A stretch of 37,449 nt of DNA from Streptosporangiales bacterium (GTDB taxonomy: Bacteria; Actinomycetota; Actinomycetes; Streptosporangiales; WHSR01): NCBI GenBank assembly GCA_009379995.1, contig WHSR01000056.1, positions 1 through 37,449 of the forward strand, written 5' to 3'. The position numbers and the translations under genes were made by a program. The notes under the pieces were generated by a model. The model was not told the origin of the DNA. It did no database searches and saw only the letters and a program-made list of their open reading frames with translations. The stretch's first letter is position 1. Each line of letters opens with the position of its first letter. Of this stretch, positions 33,099-37,449 are shown piece after piece.

Positions 33099-35912
33099 GT
33101 GCCGACACGACCCCCGAGCCGTCACCGCGGCTCTGATCCAGCCTCCGCATCATCAGGGATGTGGGGCAGTAACGGCGACGCGGCCGACGACCGGGTGACG
33201 GCGAAGACCCGCCCCGCGCCCGAGGGCGGGTCGCAGCGACGAACGGCGCCCGGCGTACGCGGCGTGCTCCGCAACCGACGGGTGCGGACGCGACTCGTCG
33301 CCTTGGTCCTGATCCCCACCGTCGCGGCCGTCCTGTTGGGCGGGCTGCGTGTCGTCTCGGCCGTCCGCAGCGCCGCCGACTACGGGCGGGTCCAACGGCT
33401 GGCCGAGCTCAGCGACGAGATCACCCGGCTGACGCACGCCCTGGCGAGCGAGCGGAGCGTCGTGGTGGGCTACGTCGCGGCGGGTCGCAGGGGAAACCTC
33501 GACCAGGTGAAGAAGCACCAGCGGGCCGTCGACAACATCGCCGCGGCGGTTCGGGAGCGGGCGGAACCCATCGACGCCTCGTACGGCTCCGCCGTACACA
33601 GGCAGGTCGACACGGTGCGATGGCGGCTCAGCCAACTCCCGGCGCTGCGAGATCTTGCCCTCCGGTCGAAGCTGCCGGCGGAGGCGACGATCGACAAGTA
33701 CGCGAGCATCGTCACCGACCTCATCGGAGTGACCGAGATGATCGCGGAGGGCAGCAGCGACCAGGAGCTCGCCGAAAAGGTCCGGATACTTGTCGCCCTG
33801 TCCCGCGCGAAGGAACAGGCCGCGCAGCAACGCGACGTCCTGTTGAGCGGGCTACTTATCGGGGGACTCAGCGAGCGCCAGCTCGACTGGCTCGTCGGGG
33901 CCCGGGCGCAGCAGGAAAGCGCTGTCGCCACGTTCAAGGAGCTGGCGCCGGTGCACTACCGCCAGCTCTACGAGGACACGGTCACCGGCGTGGCGATCGA
34001 CGACGCCGAACGGCTTCTGCTGACGGCGATCTCCCGCGGAGCGGAGGCCGACCTCGGGTTCAGCGCCCAGCAGTGGTCGGACGTGGCCACCGTCAAGGTC
34101 GACCGGCTGCGCGGCGTGGAGGCGGGTCTCGTACGTGCTCTCGTCGAACAGAGCAGCGACCTCGGCTTCTCGGCGCGCCGGAACGCGGTCGCCGACTCGC
34201 TTGTCGTCCTGATCGTCCTGGTTCTCGCGCTGGTGGCCACATCGCTGGTTGTCGGTTCGATGGTCCAGCCTCTCCAGGCGCTGCGGTCGGGCGCCCTCGA
34301 CGTCGCGGGTCGTCGGCTACCGGAGGCGGTACGCCGGATGCGGGATCGTCCGAATGCCCGGCCGGTGATCGAACCGGTCGGCGTCGGTTCAAGCGACGAG
34401 ATCGGCGAGGTGGCGCGGGCGTTCGACGAGGTTCATCGGGAGGCGGTGCGGCTGGCCGCCGAGGAGGCGCAGCTTCGCGGAACGATGAGCGGGATGTTCG
34501 TCAACCTCTCCCGCCGCAGCCAGATCCTCGTCGAACGCCAGCTCCACCTGATCGATACGCTGGAGCAGAGCGAGCGGGACCCGGACCGGCTGGCGAACCT
34601 CTTCCAGCTCGACCACCTCGCCACCCGCATGCGGCGCAACAGCGAGAACCTCCTCGTTCTCGGCGGGCAGGAGCCCGCCCGCCGGTGGGGCCAGCCGGTG
34701 CCGCTGGTCGACGTCCTGCGCGCCTCGCTGTCCGAGGTCGAGCAGTACGAGCGGGTACGGCTTCGGGCGCAGTCCGGCGTCGCGGTCTCCGGGTGGGTGG
34801 TGAACGACCTGGTCCACCTCGTCGCGGAGCTGCTCGACAACGCCACCTCTTTCTCTCCCCCGGACACGACGATCGCCGTGACCGGCCAGCTCCGCCTCGA
34901 CTGGTGCGGCGCGATCGAGATCGAGGACAGCGGGATCGGTATGGCCCCGGACGAGCTCATGGTCGCCAACGAGCGGCTCGCCCGGCCGCCCGTCGTCGAC
35001 GTCTCGGCGTCCCGATTCATGGGCCTGTTCGTCGTCGGGCGGTTGGCGACGCGGCACGGCATCCGGGTGGAGCTGCGGCCGTCCCGCACCGGCGGCCTCA
35101 CTGCGCAGGTCCTGCTGCCGAGGGGGCTCTTCACCCGGACCGGCGGAGAGCCGGCGGGCGTCGTCGACACGCCGCCTCCCGCGGAGCGGCGGCCCGTTGT
35201 ATCGGTGCCGGTGAATGTCCCGGCGCAGGCCACGGCGGACGTCCCGCCGCCTGCCGATGATCTTTCCTCTACTGGTGATCTCGCGGAAACGCTCGAACAC
35301 CATCTTGACGTTTCTGCAAGATCGCCGGCGCCGGCGGCGCCGCAGGAAGACCATGTGCCGGCGGCGCCGCACGACGGCCTTGCGTCGGCCGCGCCGCAGG
35401 ACGGCTGGGCGGCGGATGCCCCCGCGCCGGAACCGTACGAGCCTCCCGGAGGCGCCTCGGCCGGAGACGAGGTGCTCCCGATCTTCGCGGCCATCCAGTC
35501 GGAGTGGTTCCAGCGTCGCGGGCCGCGGCCACTGGCCGGCCTGAGCGCCCCGGAACCCAGCGTCGCCCCGGAGGCCGGCTCGGCCCAGGAGACCGTTTCG
35601 TCCTGGCGTTCACCCGGTGACGAGGGCTGGCGTGCGGCCCAGGCTGTCGACGCTCCTGTCGCTGGCGGCACTACCGCCGCCGGGCTGCCGAAGCGCGTCC
35701 CCGGCGCCAACCTCGTCCCCGGATCGGTGGACGCGCCTTCGCCAGCCCCGGACGGTGGGCCGGCGGTAAGGTCGGCGGCGGCGGTGAGAGACCGCCTGTC
35801 GAGCTTCCATCGGGGGGTAAGCGAGGGTAGGGCCGCCGGGGGCGCGACGAGTCCGGGGGACGGGCCCGACCCACCGACTCGTGATGATTGGGAGAACACG
35901 TGGGCGAGATGA
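33099..35912 (+). CDS. cvnA: Conservon sensor histidine kinase-like protein CvnA
   Basis: A 937-residue membrane protein. After a basic leader come TM1 (about 66-86), a nitrate/nitrite-sensing-like helical domain (90-360), TM2 (about 367-390), a HAMP linker, a helical segment 'RRSQILVERQLHLIDTLEQS' near 470-490, and a HATPase with N-box 'ELLDNATSFSPPDT' and 'EDSGIGMAPDEL' near 575-625. The C-terminal 270 residues are Pro/Ala-rich and disordered. GTG 33099 follows GGGGAG; ATG 33159 is an alternative. CvnA proteins act as membrane sensors whose complex with CvnB-D resembles a GPCR/small-G-protein module. Residues 725-744 come from a palindromic repeat. Confidence 0.92.
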   Translation: MPTRPPSRHRGSDPASASSGMWGSNGDAADDRVTAKTRPAPEGGSQRRTAPGVRGVLRNRRVRTRLVALVLIPTVAAVLLGGLRVVSAVRSAADYGRVQRLAELSDEITRLTHALASERSVVVGYVAAGRRGNLDQVKKHQRAVDNIAAAVRERAEPIDASYGSAVHRQVDTVRWRLSQLPALRDLALRSKLPAEATIDKYASIVTDLIGVTEMIAEGSSDQELAEKVRILVALSRAKEQAAQQRDVLLSGLLIGGLSERQLDWLVGARAQQESAVATFKELAPVHYRQLYEDTVTGVAIDDAERLLLTAISRGAEADLGFSAQQWSDVATVKVDRLRGVEAGLVRALVEQSSDLGFSARRNAVADSLVVLIVLVLALVATSLVVGSMVQPLQALRSGALDVAGRRLPEAVRRMRDRPNARPVIEPVGVGSSDEIGEVARAFDEVHREAVRLAAEEAQLRGTMSGMFVNLSRRSQILVERQLHLIDTLEQSERDPDRLANLFQLDHLATRMRRNSENLLVLGGQEPARRWGQPVPLVDVLRASLSEVEQYERVRLRAQSGVAVSGWVVNDLVHLVAELLDNATSFSPPDTTIAVTGQLRLDWCGAIEIEDSGIGMAPDELMVANERLARPPVVDVSASRFMGLFVVGRLATRHGIRVELRPSRTGGLTAQVLLPRGLFTRTGGEPAGVVDTPPPAERRPVVSVPVNVPAQATADVPPPADDLSSTGDLAETLEHHLDVSARSPAPAAPQEDHVPAAPHDGLASAAPQDGWAADAPAPEPYEPPGGASAGDEVLPIFAAIQSEWFQRRGPRPLAGLSAPEPSVAPEAGSAQETVSSWRSPGDEGWRAAQAVDAPVAGGTTAAGLPKRVPGANLVPGSVDAPSPAPDGGPAVRSAAAVRDRLSSFHRGVSEGRAAGGATSPGDGPDPPTRDDWENTWAR
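35272..35328. repeat. Palindromic repeat element inside cvnA
   Basis: GATCTCGCGGAAACG (35277-35291) and CGTTTCTGCAAGATC (35309-35323) pair with one mismatch and wobbles around a 17-base loop, and pairing can extend to 35272-35328. Read on the minus strand, GATCTTGCAGAAAxxTCAAG matches the perfect palindrome at 23572-23643 at 20 of 22 positions. It is translated in frame as cvnA residues 725-744. Confidence 0.75.
35331..35411 (+). repeat. Three 27-bp tandem repeats in cvnA
   Basis: Immediately after the palindromic element the protein reads PAAPQEDHV, PAAPHDGLA, SAAPQDGWA: three degenerate nine-residue units with CCGGCGGCGCCG-type starts. They lie in the disordered tail of CvnA. Confidence 0.65.
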
Positions 35913-36322
35913 GCGAGGCCGCGCAGGACCTCAACTGGCTGATCACCGGCTTCTGTGAACGGGTCCCCGGTGTCTCGCACGTGGTCGTCGTGTCGTCCGA
36001 CGGCCTCCTCCTGGCCCTTTCCGAGGGGTTCCCGCGGGACCGCGCGGACCAGCTGGCGGCCGTGGCGTCGGGACTGCTCAGCCTCACCCAGGGGGCCGCG
36101 CGCGTCTTCGAGGCGGGCATGGTCAACCAGACGGTTGTGGAGATGGAGAAGGGCCTGCTGCTCCTCATGGCGATCAGCGACGGGTCGTGCCTGGTCGTTC
36201 TCGCCTCCTCGGACTGCGACATGGGGCTGATCGGTTACGAGATGGCGCTGCTCGTGGAGCGTGCGGGGCGGGTGCTGACCCCTGCGGTGCGGGCGGAACT
36301 GCACCGTCTTCTCCCCCGGTAA
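35900..36322 (+). CDS. cvnB: Roadblock/LC7-domain protein CvnB
   Basis: A 140-residue roadblock/LC7 (MglB-like) protein, which regulates or scaffolds small GTPases. The family core is 'LNWLITGFCERVPGVSHVVV', 'SSDGLLLALSEGF' and 'AAVASGLLSLTQGAARVFEA', then 'GCEMALLVERAG'-type helix near the end (GYEMALLVERAG here). GTG 35900 has GGGAG eight bases upstream; an ATG at 35909 overlaps the cvnA stop. It is the second gene of the four-gene conservon. Confidence 0.94.
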   Translation: MGEMSEAAQDLNWLITGFCERVPGVSHVVVVSSDGLLLALSEGFPRDRADQLAAVASGLLSLTQGAARVFEAGMVNQTVVEMEKGLLLLMAISDGSCLVVLASSDCDMGLIGYEMALLVERAGRVLTPAVRAELHRLLPR

Positions 36323-36346
36323 TGGCCCAACGGCGGTGATCGCGCG

Positions 36347-36709
36347 GTGGCAGGCGAAAGACCCGAAAGCGAGCCAGGTCCTCTGGTGCGCCCGTACACC
36401 ATGACCGGTGGCCGTACCCATCCCCGTTCCCAGTTCGCCGTCGAGGCGCTGGTGTCGACCACGTTCCCGGAACGGGATTTCTCGGCCCTCCTTCCGGAGC
36501 TGCAGACCATCTGCGAGCTGTGCCGGGAGGTACGTTCGGTGGCCGAGGTCTCGGCGCTCCTGGGTATGCCCCTCGGCGTCGCCCGGGTTCTGATCGCGGA
36601 CCTGGCGAACGACGGTGTCGTACACGTTCACCAGACGCCGGTACCCGAAGATGGACAGCCGGATCCCGCCTTGCTCGAAAGGGTGCTCAGTGGACTACAC
36701 AGGCTCTAG
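36347..36709 (+). CDS. cvnC: DUF742 protein CvnC
   Basis: A 120-residue DUF742 protein, a winged-helix-like module found only in conservons. It carries the typical 'LVRPYTMTGGRT' near residues 13-24, 'ELQTICELCREVRSVAEVSA' and 'LGVARVLIADLANDGVVHVH'. GTG start. Its end overlaps the GTPase start by 20 bases. It is thought to be an adaptor in the CvnA-D complex; DNA binding has not been established. Confidence 0.94.
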   Translation: MAGERPESEPGPLVRPYTMTGGRTHPRSQFAVEALVSTTFPERDFSALLPELQTICELCREVRSVAEVSALLGMPLGVARVLIADLANDGVVHVHQTPVPEDGQPDPALLERVLSGLHRL

Positions 36710-37292
36710 TCCCCCGAGAGGAGGCGGGACGGGCGCGGCGCCCAGCTCCGTCAAGATCGTCGTCTCGGGCGGCTTCGGGGTGGGCAAGACGACCTTCGTG
36801 AGCTCGGTCTCGGAGATCACCCCGCTCACCACGGAGGCGATTATGACCGCCGCGGGCACCCACGTCGACAGGCTCACGGCGATCCCGGACAAGACCACCA
36901 CCACCGTCGCCATGGATTTCGGCCGGGTGACCCTCGCCGAGGACCTGGTCCTCTACCTCTTCGGCACGCCGGGCCAGCATCGCTTCTGGTTCATGTGGGA
37001 CGACCTCGCGCGCGGGGCCATCGGCGCCGTCGTCCTCGTCGACACGCGTCGGCTCGCCGACTGCTTCCCCGCCGTCGACTACTTCGAGAAGTCGGGCCTC
37101 CCGTTCGTCGTTGGCGTCAACGGATTCGATGGGGTCTTCCCGCACCGGCTCGAGGACGTGCGCGAGGCCCTGACGCTGAGTCCGCACGTTCCCCTCATCG
37201 AATGCGACGCGCGGGGTCGGGAGTCCACGAAGACCGCCCTGATCGCGCTTGTCGAGCACGCCTTGCGGGTCCGCACATCCGCGACCCCCTAA
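36690..37292 (+). CDS. cvnD: Conservon GTPase CvnD
   Basis: A 200-residue Ras-like/MglA-like small GTPase. Walker A is GGFGVGKTT (residues 27-35), the G2 Thr lies in the DKTTTTVAMDFG stretch, G3 is GTPGQ (92-96) and G4 is VNGFD in place of NKxD, which is normal for this family. GTG 36690 is used, overlapping cvnC. It completes a cvnABCD operon; the P450 gene (cvnE) present in some conservons is not visible in the remaining 157 bases, which hold a convergent gene end. Confidence 0.94.
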   Translation: MDYTGSSPPRGGGTGAAPSSVKIVVSGGFGVGKTTFVSSVSEITPLTTEAIMTAAGTHVDRLTAIPDKTTTTVAMDFGRVTLAEDLVLYLFGTPGQHRFWFMWDDLARGAIGAVVLVDTRRLADCFPAVDYFEKSGLPFVVGVNGFDGVFPHRLEDVREALTLSPHVPLIECDARGRESTKTALIALVEHALRVRTSATP

Positions 37293-37311
37293 TCGCCGTG
37301 CCCGGCCGCGA

Positions 37312-37449
37312 CTAGCCCCAAGGCCGTGTAGTTAGGGGGTTGGTGGTGGTTGTCAAGGTGTCGGGTGGTGCCAGGATGTCGATGCCCACGGTGGCTTTGT
37401 AGCTGGTGCGGTCGATGCCAGGGCCGCGGGCCTGGTATTTGGAGATGGC
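37312..37449 (-). CDS. Probable transposase C terminus (partial)
   Basis: The last 45 codons of a minus-strand gene that runs off the right edge, ending at TAG 37312-37314. The peptide 'AISKYQARGPGIDRTSYKAT' followed by VGIDIL resembles the end of IS4-type transposases of actinobacteria, as far as I can judge from so little sequence. The final Thr-rich residues are uninformative. No inverted repeat can be assigned because the element continues outside the window. Confidence 0.45.
   Translation of the reverse strand, partial: AISKYQARGPGIDRTSYKATVGIDILAPPDTLTTTTNPLTTRPWG

Noticed and set aside
34433..36631. Minus-strand open frame of 732 codons under the conservon
   Set aside because: Antisense shadow of cvnA-cvnC; composition is Ser/Arg-rich and no family pattern is seen.

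Overview
The window is high-GC DNA with very GC-rich third codon positions, frequent GTG/TTG starts and ATGA/GTGA-type gene overlaps. Together with a Dop-family (Pup pathway) enzyme, a conservon (cvn) operon, a DUF222/HNH endonuclease and anti-sigma/anti-anti-sigma proteins, this points to a filamentous or sporulating actinobacterium, most like Micromonosporaceae. This placement is an inference from gene content, not from a marker gene.

Layout. 0-1.4 kb: a STAS anti-anti-sigma factor, a DUF6504-like protein, a DUF2199 protein and a small unknown. 1.4-7.8 kb (minus strand): a compact, AraC-linked operon of an HSL-type esterase, a luciferase-like flavin monooxygenase, an alpha/beta hydrolase, a flavin reductase and, last, a Dop/PafA-family protein with no pup, pafA or proteasome genes near it. 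This is the most unusual arrangement in the window. 7.8-11 kb: a cytosolic anti-sigma ATPase, then a signal-peptide-less receptor-like ligand-binding protein paired with an MHS-family transporter. 11-16.6 kb: a scarred region with a DUF222/HNH gene, a VOC protein, a tyrosine-phosphatase pseudogene that has lost its catalytic loop, a truncated PPOX protein, a YfhO-like membrane protein and a methyltransferase that changes abruptly into a membrane tail. 16.6-22.8 kb: a cell-envelope sugar locus (DUF2064 and family 2 glycosyltransferases, an OmpR/HK pair, a sugar epimerase with a zinc-ribbon-like insert, a GT-C-type membrane protein). 22.7-24.8 kb: a coiled-coil protein, a long perfect palindrome, a methyltransferase and a MerR regulator with a clear operator. 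24.8-28.2 kb: two paralogous Rrf2 regulators around a GH4 glycosidase, then a frameshifted TauE/SafE exporter behind a dyad-containing promoter. 28.2-30.6 kb: a chromate-resistance operon (ChrB split in two, ChrA) with a 33-bp operator-like palindrome. 30.7-32.9 kb: a Tat-exported sulfite-oxidase-like enzyme with scrambled active-site frame and an orphan NitT/TauT binding lipoprotein. 33.1-37.3 kb: a complete cvnABCD conservon. The right edge holds the end of a probable transposase.

Two themes recur. First, gene decay: the phosphatase, PPOX, methyltransferase, TauE and sulfite-oxidase genes all carry deletions, fusions or single-base indels; the latter two could also be sequencing errors. Second, a palindromic repeat family: the perfect palindrome at 23.6 kb has a diverged homologue inside the coding sequence of the conservon kinase at 35.3 kb, where it is read in frame as protein.
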